Assembly: GCA_030998225.1 (NCBI GenBank)
Contig: JAPYXD010000744.1
Coordinates: 1,302,001 to 1,366,000, forward strand
Length of the DNA stretch: 64,000 nucleotides
Direction: 5' to 3'
Source: Diplolepis rosae
Lineage: Eukaryota; Arthropoda; Insecta; Hymenoptera; Diplolepididae
Positions 46,601 through 57,912 of the stretch are shown here, in pieces; position 1 is the first letter of the stretch, and every line of letters begins with the position of its first letter. The notes below the pieces were generated by a model. That model was not told the origin of the DNA. It saw only the letters and a list, made by a program, of their open reading frames with translations, and ran no database searches. Position numbers and translations under genes: made by a program.

Positions 46601-46756
46601 ATCAACTTGCTTATACATTTGAAAATTTAGTTTCATTAAACTTCATACGTAGTTATAATAAAAATGTATACTAACTATAATTTAATAATTATATTATATA
46701 TATCAATAATCATAGTTATAATAATTGATTAATTACATTAATTTTTTTAAATTAAT

Positions 46757-47517
46757 TAGTAAAACCTCATTTATCGGGACACTTTATTATGTCAATTTTT
46801 TTACATACCTTCGTATTATATTTACACTCGAGATTCCCTGTAACGTAAAGCTCGAGCATCGGAAACCTCTCTGTAACAAACGCGAGAGGGATCCCCTCCA
46901 TATCCTACTTGTTGCTAAGCGCTGTTATGCGCATTATATAATGCGCGCAGTCTGTCTGTCAGTGAGGCTATGTGAATAATATATTTACATAGTTAAAACG
47001 GTATAAAAAAGATTTCTGTGAGTATTGAAGATGGAATTAACTTATTTGACGGTATGTTCTCAAAATACTAAAAATATAATAATATAATAATAAAAATATT
47101 TATGCTTATATCAGGTGTATTTTTTAATATTTTCAGAAAAAAAGAAATTACACTATCAAGTAATTTTTCAATAATTGACAAATAATTTTCTCATTAATTT
47201 GTGATAAAAGCCATCAAACTCATTGATTACTTTTTCAAATTCGAGCGCCCTTCATTCCGTAGTAGTGGGGGAAGAGGGGTCGATCGTCTGCACGTTATAG
47301 GGAGGCGTGACGCGCTTGTTACAGAGAGGTTTTGTTACAGGGAATTCCGTTATAGGGAATCTCGAGTGTACCTTCATTACCATTACTAAATGTCAACATA
47401 CAACAAGAGTCATGGCAACCCACCATGAGACTGTAGGTGGTAGTGGGGAGCCCCTCCAAATCCCGATAAACGAGGCGTTTACATTTCAAGGGCGTCCCGA
47501 TAAATGAGGTTTTACTG
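46757..47517. mobile_element. pogo-like MITE with nested element
   Basis: The ends are AGTAAAACCTCATTTATCGG and the inverse of CGATAAATGAGGTTTTACTG. It is a relative of 4338-4591 (shared GGTGGTAGTGGGGAGCCCCT). TA follows the right end. Confidence 0.7.
46825..47368. mobile_element. Element with CACTCGAGATTCCCTGTAAC ends, TA duplication
   Basis: CACTCGAGATTCCC and the inverse of GGGAATCTCGAGTG, flanked by TA (46823-46824 and 47369-47370). Subterminal ACAGAGAGGTTT recurs. It is non-coding. Confidence 0.75.
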
Positions 47518-47574
47518 TACTTGAGTTGAGTAAAGTTACTTCAACTATTTTTCTCCGTGTAGTATAGTATTTCG

Positions 47575-47760
47575 TACCAAATCCAGCACTGCACCAGTAC
47601 AAACTTTCGGTACAGGCACAATACCATTTGCAGTAACGCCCCAGTACTGACAGACAACTCCCAGCCGAGTGACATTTTGTGCTGTACCGCGCCAGTACAG
47701 ACCTTCGGTACAGGCATACTGCTGTTTACAGTTCAACGCCAGTACACACTGAGAGACTTT
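47575..47760. repeat. GTACTGGCGC-type repeat fragment
   Basis: Words such as CAGTACAGACCTTCGGTACA and ACAACTCCCAGCCGAGTGAC match 13960-14140. Termini are not seen. Confidence 0.6.
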
Positions 47761-48331
47761 TCGTTAGAATAAATCGTAAAAGTGAATCATAGTTTAGTAT
47801 AATATCGTTTCAAAGTGAGGCAAGCAGGGTTTACATATCAGAAATTAATATAGTGGTTTTCAAGGGGCAAATTGATATTTTCGTTTGTACCCGTGTGGAA
47901 ATTTCGTCCTGGCGCTAGCCAGGCCCCAACCAGAAAAAACCGGGCCCCTACTTGGGTATCGAGGCAGGACCAAACCGCTAATGAAACTTGGCACCGTTCA
48001 TTTTGTGAGTCTCAGTCAAATTGAATCAGTGCCTCAGCCACATACATTTTTTTTTTAATGACTTCATCTAATCCTTCTAGAATAATTTTCGAGATTTAAA
48101 ATGTAGTTCAAGTCATATATTTTAATATTATTAACAAATATTTTGAATTGAATTTGATTTTGAGATTACACGGAGAAAAATGGATATTGACCCATAATAT
48201 CTAGATATTGAGGCACAATGTCAGTAGCATTCAACTATGTGACAAACTTTTGTAATAGTTAATTTGGCATGGGGTCAGTTTTGATACGGATTTATTTTTT
48301 TAAGTGATAGAACACATAAAAAATACAAAAA

Positions 48332-48362
48332 CGTTTCGGCCACAAATGGGGGCTCTCTTCAG
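48332..48362 (-). ncRNA. Hammerhead-like ribozyme core
   Basis: On the minus strand: CTGAAGA, GAGCC...GGCC stem II (slightly diverged), GAAACGTT. Stem I is weak. Confidence 0.5.
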
Positions 48363-48943
48363 TGCCAATTAGCTTAATAGTAACCTTTAAATATTTATTA
48401 ACTAAGACATGCAACTTAATAATTATTGTATTTTTTGTTTTTTTCTTTTTTTCCTTTGCTTATTGATATTAGAAAAAGATAGAGTAAACATGCGGAAAGA
48501 CTTATGGGTAAGCGAGTTCCTAGGTGTGAAGGAACCAGACCGTTCCAAAAACTGTTCCAACGAGTAATCCTCTCCCACAGGAACCGTGAAAAATGCGACC
48601 GCGGAACGCACTCTCTCAAGGGCACATATATAAACACAATTATTTCACCAAAGAAAGAAACAACACGATGGAGAATATAACGTGGATCCTTGGTAAAGCA
48701 CGCACAGCAAACCACACACATTCACGAGCACCAGAAGTAAAGGACACTGAAGTTAAAACAATAAGAACGATGTAATTGGTGCGGAAAATTTTTTATTTTG
48801 TATTTTCTCCGAAGCCGCAGAGATGACAGACGAAAGTAAGTCCACCACTCTGCCACATGGCTAAAAGAAAACTGATTTGGGAAGAAGTCGTATTTAGGAA
48901 GACTAGTGTTCAGAGTTTGACGTGTATAGAAAGCATTCTCCAG

Positions 48944-49259
48944 ATAGGTCAGGTTCCAACACCAAGGGTTATACACAGTAAAACCTTATTTTAATGTCCC
49001 CGGCACTTGAGATTATTATGTGCTCAAGCGTCCGACAAAAGCAAAGACCCACCACATGTTCGAAAAACTCTGTAAGGAAAGGCACTCACTACGGTCCCGA
49101 CGTCGTAAAAATTGTACACATTTCTGTGGGTATAGAAAGTAAAATGCAACTAAAGTGGAAATTCACGAAAAATTAATTTCCTGGTTTTTCGAAACCTCTG
49201 ATTCTTAATAACTGGAACCCGGAAAAATACAATATTAAGTTTATAAGTATGATGTCCGA
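48944..49259. other. Non-repeated segment between arm and satellite
   Basis: It contains one pogo-like end (ACAGTAAAACCTTATTTTAA, about 48975). No gene. Confidence 0.35.
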
Positions 49260-50759
49260 GTTTTTCAGATTATAAGACTGTTGTAAAGTGGCAAAATATT
49301 ACGAGAGTTATTCGAACTCTGACTTAAATAGAGTGGCCAATTAATACAGTAGCACTACGGATTCTAAGACTGATAAAAAATGGCCAAGTAATGCGCGAGC
49401 ACTTCGGACTCTAATTCTGAGTAAGGTGGCCAAGTAATGCGCGAGCACATCAGACCCTGATTCTGAGTAAGGTGGCCAAGTAATGCGCGAGCTCTTCGGA
49501 CTCAGATTTTCAGTAAGGTGGCCAAGTAATGCGCGAGATCAAACAAAGTCTGACCTAAATAAGGTGGCAAAGTAATGCGCGAATGCTTAGTACAGAATTT
49601 TTATATATAAAGTGGCCAAGTAATGCGCGAGTTCAATGGACGTCAGGACTGATATAAATGCAAAAATAGCCGCGTAATACGCGAGTTGAACGAAGTCTGA
49701 TCTGAAAAGAGTGGCCAAGTAATGCGCGAATTCTTAGGGGTATAAGAATTTTTATAAAGTGGCCAAAAAATAATAATTAACGCGTAGGCTCGTTATACTC
49801 TGACTTGAATAAAGCGGCCAAGTAATGCGCGAGTTCAATGGACGTCAGGACTGATATAAATGCAAAAATAGCCGCGTAATACGCGAGATCAAACGAAATC
49901 TGACCTAAATAAGGAGGCAAAGTAATGCGCGAATTCTTAGTACAGAATTTTTATATAAAGTGGCCAAGTAATGCGCGAGCTCTTCGGACTCTGGCTTAAA
50001 ATTATGTGGCCAAGTAATGCGCGAGTTCAATGGACGTCAGGACTGATATAAATGCAAAAATAGCCGCGTAATACGCGAGATCAAACAAAGTCTGACCTAA
50101 ATAAGGTGGCAAAGTAATGCGCGAATTCTTAGTACAGGATTTTTATATAAAGTTGCCAAGTAATGCGCGAGCTCTTCGGACTCTGGCTTAAAGTTTTTTG
50201 GCCAAGTAATGCGCCAATTCTTAGGGGTTTAAGAATTTTTATAATGTGGTCAAAAAATAATAATTAACACTTAGGGTCCTTAGACTCTGACCTGAATAAA
50301 GCGGCCAAGTAATGCGCGAGCACTTCGGACTCTGATTTACAATAAGGTGGCCAAGTAATGCGCGAGTTCAATGGACGTCAGGACTGATATAAATGCAAAA
50401 ATAGCCGCGTAATACGCGAGATCAAACGAAATCTGACCTAAAAAAGGTGGCAAAGTAATGCGCGAATTCTTAGTACAGAATTTTTATATAAAGTGGCCAA
50501 GTAATGCGCGAGCTCTTCGGACTCTGGCTTAAAATTATGTGGCCAAGTAATGCGCGAGTTCAATGGACGTCAGGACTGATATAAATGCACAAAAAGCCGC
50601 GTAATACGCGAGATCAAACAAAGTCTGACCTAAATAAGGTGGCAAAGTAATGCGCGAATTCTTAGTACAGAATTTTTATATATAAAGTGGCCAAGTAATG
50701 CGCGAGTTCAATGGACGTCAGGACTGATATAAATACAAAAATAGGCGCGTAATAATAGC
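49260..50759. repeat. Satellite array with GGCCAAGTAATGCGCGAG box
   Basis: About 25 boxes of GGCCAAGTAATGCGCGAG (variants GGCAAAGTAATGCGCGAA and GCCGCGTAATACGCGAG) recur every 55-60 bases. A higher-order unit of roughly 215 bases (AATGGACGTCAGGACTGATA ... TTCTTAGTACAGAATTTTTA) repeats several times. Confidence 0.9.
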
Positions 50760-51335
50760 GAATGCTTTCTATACACGTCAAACTCTGAACACTAGTCTTC
50801 CTAAATACGACTTCTTCCCAAATCAGTTTTCTTTTAGCCATGTGGCAGAGTGGTGGACTTACTTTCGTCTGTCATCTCTGCGGCTTCGGAGAAAATACAA
50901 AATAAAAATTTTTCCGCACCAATTACATCGTTCTTATTGTTTTAACTTTAGTGTCCTTTACTTCTGGTGCTCGTGAATGTGTGTGGTTTGCTGTGCGTGC
51001 TTTACCAAGGATCCACGTTATATTCTCCATCGTGTTGTTTCTTTCGTTGGTGAAATAATTGTGTTTATATATGTGCCCTTGAGAGAGTGCGTTCCGCGGT
51101 CGCATTTTTCACGGTTCCTGTGGGAGAGGATTACTCGTTGGAACAGTTTTTGGAACGGTCTGGTTCCTTCACACATAGGAACTCGCTTACCCATAAGTCT
51201 TTCCGCATGTTTACTCTATCTTTTTCTAATATCAATAAGCAAAGGAAAAAAAGAAAAAAACAAAAAATACAATAATTATTAAGTTGCATGTCTTAGTTAA
51301 TAAATATTTAAAGGTTACTATTAAGCTAATTGGCA

Positions 51336-51366
51336 CTGAAGAGGGCCCCCATTTGTGGCCGAAACG
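51336..51366 (+). ncRNA. Hammerhead-like ribozyme core
   Basis: CTGAAGA, GGGCC...GGCC, GAAACGTT in the right arm of the foldback. Stem I (GGCA versus TTTG) does not pair, so activity is doubtful. Confidence 0.45.
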
Positions 51367-51517
51367 TTTTTGTATTTTTTATGTGTTCTATCACTTAAAA
51401 AAATAAATCCGTATCAAAACTGACCCCATGCCAAATTAACTATTACAAAATTATTATTGTGGGTCAATAAAACATTGAACATGTACGGAAACATGTCACG
51501 ATATTATGTGACAAACA

Positions 51518-51866
51518 TTTAGATATTCTACTTCAATTAATTAGTTGAGTTTGAAATTTTTGTCACTGCCTACATTATCGGAGGATCACTAGTCGCGTAT
51601 CAGATAGGATACGTTGTCGACAGGTGTCCTCGTAGACAATTTCAAACTCTTATATCGCAAATAATGCAAATAAATTCAATATTTAAAGAATTTGAAAATC
51701 TTTCTGTGGAAAAAATGACGCTTTCGACTGCGCTGGGATTCGAGCCCAGGTCTTTCGATTGCCGGTCGACTGCTGTCGAAAGACCTGGGGTCGAATCCCA
51801 GCGCAGTCGAAAGCGTCATTTTTTCCACAGGAAGATTTTCAAATTCTTTAGATATTCTACTTCAAT
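51518..51866. mobile_element. SINE-like retroposon with 20-bp TSD
   Basis: The insert 51538-51846 is flanked by TTTAGATATTCTACTTCAAT on both sides. Its 3' half is a hairpin of two tRNA-like segments (GGTCTTTCGATTGCCGGTCG and CGAAAGACCTGGG...TCGAATCCCAGCGCAGTCG). The 5' half has GTCACTGCCTACATTATCGG. Confidence 0.85.
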
Positions 51867-52701
51867 GCCTGCAGATATTGAAAAAGAGATATTAAGCACC
51901 AGTATCTCAGATATTGAACTTGATTATCTCAGATATTAAGAATGAATATTCGAGATACTAAACTTCTGAATATCCTCGTTAGTCAACTTGAATGCCTGAG
52001 GTACTAGAGTTGACTATCTCACATATTTAACATCAATATCAGGTATACTGGAAATGTAAGTTATAGATGTTACATCAGCTCAATATCTAAGATACTCAAA
52101 AAATTATTTTAAAGGTTATAAAATAACTACATATTCAGTTTTTAGAAAAAAGTCAAATTATATTTTATTATGTTCGTTTCTGTAAAAGTAATGTAGATGT
52201 TTGAACCAAATTTTCATTATTTGGCATGTCTAAAATTAATTTAATGTTCTTGTTAGAAACTTAAACTTAACACTACGGTTATATTTCATTTTCGGCTATA
52301 AACCACATATAGAGAAAATATATAACTTATATGTTTTACTTACTGCATCTCAAGTTAATGACCCGATCACTTTTATTCCATTAGAAACACTTATTAGAAT
52401 TTAAGTAAACTTTAATAAACTTTTAAAATTTATCTTTCCGGAACGCTGCAAGCATGTCAATCTTAGATTCACTTAGATTTCGATGAGAGCGAAAAAGTGA
52501 TCACATAACCTTTATATATATGCGCGCGCACTTCATGCTTCAATATCTAAACTATTGAATCTGAATATCAAATGTTACTTCTTGGCAAAATCTTATATAT
52601 TGAAAAAAAAAATTTTAATATTGCGTGTCAATATCTAGATATTATGGATGAATATTTCCTATTTGAATATCTACTTTGCAATATCCATTTTTCTCCGTGT
52701 A

Positions 52702-53202
52702 CACTGTGAAACCAAGTATGAACTTTTTAAGAACCTTTTAATGGAGTTCACGACAGCCCATTCATTTATTAAAAATGAAAGTGTCAAACACGCAGTTAAA
52801 ATAAATGAAAAAATTTAACACTTTATTCCAACCTCTAAAATGACAGATTCAAAGTCTAATCTACAAATTTGATTTAGTTACTATCGTTTTCATTGCTTAC
52901 TCTTCTTGCTTTAATTATCGCGCGATTTCTCCGGACTCGTCCAGTGCTCTTTATTTTGGGCATTTTAATTAGCACGCACAGAAATTAAACACATACACTA
53001 TCGAACATAATCATTAATATCTTTGCCATAATTTAAAGAACCCGGGTTTAAGATTGGAGGCGATCTAAAAACACAACCACAGCCAAAGTAGGTGGCACTG
53101 TAACCGCAACCAGTATTGAACAAGGATCAAGGTTGGCTTTATGCCACATCCAAGACATTCGCCATGTTGTAGCCAAATAATAATTTTCCAAGTTGGGGCC
53201 AC
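52702..53202. other. No gene; remnant of the outer element
   Basis: A/T-rich sequence between two insertions; assigned by position to the element 47889-60825. Confidence 0.35.
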
Positions 53203-53481
53203 ACGGAGAAACTTTTTATATCAATTTTTACTATAGTATTTTTCAATTTAGGGAAAAACGTATCACTTTGAGAATTTTTGTTAGTAAAAATGCTAAACCT
53301 TATAATAATGATATGAAACTTTAGTATAAACTATAGTAAAATTTGCTATGAACTGTGCTGAAGTTTCATATCATTATTATAAAGATTAGTATTTTTACTA
53401 ACAAAAATTCTCAAAGTGATGCGTTCTTCCCTAAATTGAAAAATGCTATAGTAAAAATTGATATAAAAAGTTTCTCCGTGC
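53203..53481. mobile_element. Palindromic MITE, CACGGAGAAAC ends, CA duplication
   Basis: Almost perfectly inverted halves (CACGGAGAAACTTTTTATAT; TTACTAACAAAAATTCTCAA), flanked by CA. It sits seven bases from the 53488 element. Confidence 0.85.
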
Positions 53482-53766
53482 AAACTTCCCATGTGGAAAT
53501 TTTTCTAGGCGCTGTACAGAATCAGTCAAGTCCGTCTAGAATTTGTACTGGCGCGGGACAGATTGACTGTCCAGTGGCTATACCGAAATGTAACGCTCGG
53601 ATCGACTAGCAACAAGACAGTTTGGCTATGTAGAAGCTAGGCAGTGGGGCTAGATATATCTAGTAAACCTACATGAAATCTGGATTCGGAATTAATATGT
53701 ATGTTTAATTATGAAAAACCAATTAAAGCCTATGAATAAAAAGAGAAATTGTTACTTTTTACTCTT

Positions 53767-56700
53767 TTATTTGTTCAACACTTCTATTTCTTTATCGTTA
53801 ACTTTCTCCAGCATTAAAATATCTCCATCTGGATTTGTTAAATCTTTTAAATTTGATTTCTTGTTTGCTCTTAGAGCCCGATAACCGTCCCAGTCGACAG
53901 AGTTTGTTATTACTGGTCCTAAGGACTTTAAAAACTCCTTTTCCGTTAATTGTTTGCCCTCCAACTTGTATCGTTTGGTGATAATATCTGAAATTCAAAG
54001 CACATATTTTAAAATTTGAACCATACAGGTAGTTTTGGAATAGAAGCTAAGTAAAATATAATATAATAAATACCATACCAAGCATACACTTGTAGAATTC
54101 CGTGTCTTTGAAAATGAAAGCCCTGTTCTCAGTTTTTTTAACGGCATTAAAAAGAATCATAAGATCCCTCGCAAAATAACATTTGAGAATGCTATTTTGA
54201 GTTCGAGATAGTATGCCACTTCTGTCCATTGAATCGTTAAAAGTTTGTTTCTGCAAAATTAAAATAATAATGATTCTTTACAATAATAAATTTTATTGTT
54301 GTAAAAATTGTACAACAATAGATATTATTTCAAATTAATTAGTTAATTAATTAATTGAGTTTAAAATTTTTGTCACTGGCTACATTATCGGAGGATCACT
54401 AGTCGCGTGTCAGATAGGATACGCTGTCGACAGGTGTCCTCGTAGACAATTTCAAACCCTTCTATCATGCAAATGAATTCAATATTTAAAGAATTTGAAA
54501 ATCTTTTAGTAGAAAAAAGACGCTTTCGAGTGCGCTGGGATTCGAGGCCAGGTCTTTCGATTGCCGGTCGACTGCTCTAACCACAGAGCAGTCGACCGGC
54601 AATCGAAAGACCTGGCCTCGAATCCCAGCGCAGTCGAAAGCGTCTTTTTTTCCACAGAAAGATTTTCAAATTCTTTAAATATTGAATAAATATTATTGTT
54701 GTTACAATTGTGCAACAATCAATATTATTGTTGTAACTAATAAATAAATGTAAAAATAAATATTGTTGTTTAAAACGTACATATATGAAGGCATTTGTTA
54801 AAATAATATTATGCAAATTTGTGAACCTACAAATTCATATCTAAAGGAAGAATCAGATTTAAGTCGATTGTCAAATTCTTGGAATGCCTCTAGATTCGGG
54901 ATGGGCAAAGACAATTCATGTTTTTCGCCAAAAGTGCGAGGTAGATCTAGATTCAGACCGTTAGCAACTAGCATAGCCTCAATGTCCTGCAGCTTTCTTT
55001 TCATTTCCTGATTATCTAGATGAAGGATGTGTAGTGCTTTCATCACTTTCACAAACAGGAGTCCGGCATTTTCTATAAATACAATAAATAATAACAATAA
55101 TTTATTACTATATTACCTTTTAATTAAATTAAACAGTAGCGTAGTGGTAAATTAACAGATCGATGAATATTGTACATAATACTACTTTGATACCTTTTTC
55201 TTCAGCAGTAATCACTCCTCCAAATATTGGAAGAAATTCATCGTTTTTCTCAAGGATAGGTGCTGAAATGTATACAAAACAATACTATAATATTCTTTAT
55301 AAATTTCAAGTAGCTAAAGTTCTAAAAGCTCAAATGAATGAAAATTTTTCTTATAGTAAAACTTGTTTTGAAATATTGTTCCAACTACAAATGAAAGTGC
55401 AATTTACAGGTTTTACTCAACGCTACACTAATTTCCTTGTAAAGTAAAAATGTATTTAAGATTAATTTGATTTTCAAATCAATCAAATAAAAATTTCGTT
55501 CATTTGAACATATAGGTCTTCAGGCACATATAAATTTCAGAAACTTTTTTCTTTAGCAATTATAATTTGTAAGTACTCGTATTAGAAAACTATTGAAATT
55601 ACTTACTGTTGAAAAATATTTTTGAGCGTTCCTTGAGAACTTTGCCACTCTTCTTAGAAACGGCTTTTTTAGTCAGATCACCGGTAGAGCCTGGGCTTAG
55701 TTTCTCAAACGCAGATAAATAAACTTGGGAAGTTTTTTTGCTTAAACACTTTTTCAAATCTGCAAATTAAAATAAAATGCATAGTAAACTTAATCTAAAA
55801 ACGAGTGTATTTTTACTTTCTGTAGAAAATTGATTTACTTTCTTTATTACTGATACATTTTTTAGAAGGCCTTAATTTTTTTGGAGAAGGTTCTGTTTCG
55901 ACAGCTTCATGAACCTCTGCGAGTACAGTCTTCTCCCTGGAGAAACCTGTGCATTAGAAATTAAAATTGAGTTACATTACTAGACATGAAAAAGAGGAAA
56001 AGAAAATATTCTTTTGAACATACTATAAGAATTGTTTTCAAGTGGTGTATTTTCGACAAATGACATCCTTTTTCGCTTTCTGATTTTTTCCCTCTCAATC
56101 GAAGAAAATGAATTGTCGGTACTCGCATTTTTATCAGAGTCTATAAAAAATTAGAAAATAAGCGAAAGAAATAAAATCACAGCCTTAATGATTTATTGAA
56201 ACGGGCTCTTACCACTATTCATATTCATCTTTTTCGGGCGTTTCGAAAAAGGCTTTAATTTTTTTCTTTCCTTTTTGTTAGAAGATGGTCCGTAATCATT
56301 TATCGATTCTTCTGATGCTGGAAAAGATTTTATTCAAAGTAATATACTTCTAGTGTTTGGATTTCACAAAGTTATTTAATTAACCTATAAATTATTTAGA
56401 GTAAAAATATGGAATATAATTTTCAAAATAATTAACAAATGTAGTTTTTCACTCTTTCTTATTTAATATACCTAAATAGAAATATTTACTTGAATTTTTT
56501 GTGTATCCTGTATCTATATAAGAGAATGGAGCGCTAACTTTCAAAACTTCGTCTTCCTCTTGCTGACTGACTTTTAATTTGGTATCACGAAACCTTTTCT
56601 TAGCAACTTCCGCTTGCTCAGCTGCATTGATTTCAGTCTCAGTTGTATAAACATATTCTGTAAATTTTAATTTATTCAATCGAATTTTTGCATCCTCCCA

Positions 56701-57060
56701 AGTTTCTGTAATAAAAATTTGTTTAATAACTTATTCCTTATAAAAATTTGTATGAAAAATAAGCATTAAATAAAATAAAAAATAAAATTACTTACTAGCA
56801 CGGCCTTTAAAAGCTATTGGGTATTCAGACCAATAATCGGGAGCATCTCCTAAAGTTTTCAATAGCTTGTTTAATTCAAGAAGAGTACTTTTGTTATAAG
56901 GAGGAGGGGGGTATTTAGTGACATGGATTTCCTTACTTCTTTTGAAAGAAATCCACGTACTTAAAACAATATCTACAAGAGCTCTGCCCTCGTTATCTTC
57001 GTACCCAAGAAATGAAACCAATTCATAAGGGTAGTCATCTTCATCCTTGATACTCGACAT
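53767..57060 (-). CDS. DUF4806-domain protein, transposon-borne, ten exons
   Basis: I assembled ten exons (57060-56796, 56705-56472, 56317-56213, 56140-56024, 55946-55839, 55759-55607, 55262-55194, 55072-54831, 54250-54079, 53987-53767) with GT-AG introns. They join in one frame of 561 residues without a stop; seven introns are phase 1. The N-terminal 110 residues (LVSFLGYEDNEG..., PYNKSTLLELNKLL, KTWEDAKIRLNKLKFTEY) resemble the N-terminal part of insect DUF4806 proteins. The middle is basic and low-complexity with KKERKKLKPFSKRPKKMN, a likely nuclear signal. A short coiled coil (HLDNQEMKRKLQDIEAML) precedes the C-terminal DUF4806 (LPIPNLEAFQEFDNRL... to FYKCMLDIITKRYK). The domain's function is unknown. 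Being inside the same ends as the transposase suggests an accessory DNA-binding or regulatory role, like plant TnpA; that is inference. Start: first ATG; an upstream in-frame ATG at 57090 is possible. Confidence 0.8.
54331..54690. mobile_element. SINE-like retroposon in an intron of the DUF4806 gene
   Basis: It has the same 5' part as 51538 (GTCACTGGCTACATTATCGG) and a near-perfect hairpin of tRNA-like segments (54515-54660) around GACTGCTCTAACCACAGAGC. It lies in the intron between exons 8 and 9, so splicing removes it. The exact target duplication is unclear in the surrounding TTAATTAATT sequence. Confidence 0.75.
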
Positions 57061-57912
57061 TATTCTAAAAAGAAAAGTTACCCATGTCATACTTACAATT
57101 TAAAAATATCATATTAAAGCAAATCTAAACTAGAATGAATTAAATATTTTTTAAACGTAAAAACAGTGGAAAATCAGTATTAATCATATAATCTAACACC
57201 CAGACAAAGATTATTAAAATACAACTTACAAAAACGTTTTAAAACTAGGTTGTGCTATATATCCTTTATTTGCACTTGCCTTTTTAATTGCCACAAAAAC
57301 TGCAAAAAGCACCAAAAAACTGGAAATCGGAGAAGGCTGATATAGGATTCTGATATAAGGATTTCTCATGAGATTGAAATTTTCGTGTCAAATGAAAAGG
57401 AAAATTAAGCACAGGTTACTACGCGCACCTTTCCTTTGTCTTTCCTTTTTGTTCTTTTTCTCGAAATTTCTAAAAACTCCAACTCACTTCAATGTTATGG
57501 CGTCTCACACTGACACCAACCTATCTAAGCGGAACCTACCACCGGGTATGCAATAAAAAAATAAGTTAAGGCTTAAATCAATTGTCATTTTTGAATTCTG
57601 AATAAATTGAAAAGCTTCTACTTTCCTCGATCGTTAAGCACGGTCCAATCAATATTTTTTAATTGAACTTTTCCTGAAAATTTCATAAAAGTATTCTAAA
57701 TTTCGAAATCGTAAATTCAATTAGACGTTTTTTTGATTGTATATAAAATATATATATGTATCATAAATTTTTTCACATTTTATGTATATTTTTAAAATTT
57801 TAACATAAGTAATTTTTATTATTAATTCAATAAATTGGACACTTCTACAAAAATAAATTCAATATCAAATAACAAATAAATTTTAATGTGAGTAATATAA
57901 ACAACGTTTACA
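57061..57912. other. Spacer between the two transposon genes
   Basis: AT-rich, with a short GC-richer part at 57400-57540 just upstream of the DUF4806 start that could hold its promoter. No domain-bearing frame. Confidence 0.4.

Larger units (their letters stand above)
46601..47559. mobile_element. 5'-truncated copy of the 16359 element with nested MITEs
   Basis: 46612-46745 nearly matches 16990-17125. The right end (ACTTCAACTATTTTTCTCCGTG) is at 47559, followed by TA. It is split by the pogo-like MITE 46757-47517, which contains 46825-47368. Confidence 0.75.
48248..51504. mobile_element. Foldback ribozyme element with satellite core, 12-bp TSD
   Basis: Near-identical inverted arms of about 700 bases (48248-48943 and 50760-51455) flank a satellite. 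Each arm carries a hammerhead-like core. The whole is flanked by TATGTGACAAAC (48236-48247 and 51505-51516). The matched frames of 101 residues in the arms are one repeat seen twice, not a gene. The arms also contain an A-box-like TGGCAGAGTGG. Confidence 0.8.
48169..52699. mobile_element. CACGGAGAAAAATGGATATTG element, TA duplication, with large nested insertion
   Basis: The ends are CACGGAGAAAAATGGATATT and the inverse of CAATATCCATTTTTCTCCGTG's first 20 bases, flanked by TA (48167-48168 and 52700-52701). Its own sequence is rich in GATATT/AATATC words. It contains the foldback 48248-51504 and the SINE 51538-51846. Confidence 0.8.

Noticed and set aside
48416..51282. Matching 101-residue frames in two places, Cys-rich start
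   Set aside because: They lie in the near-identical foldback arms, so the match is expected; nothing suggests selection on the protein.
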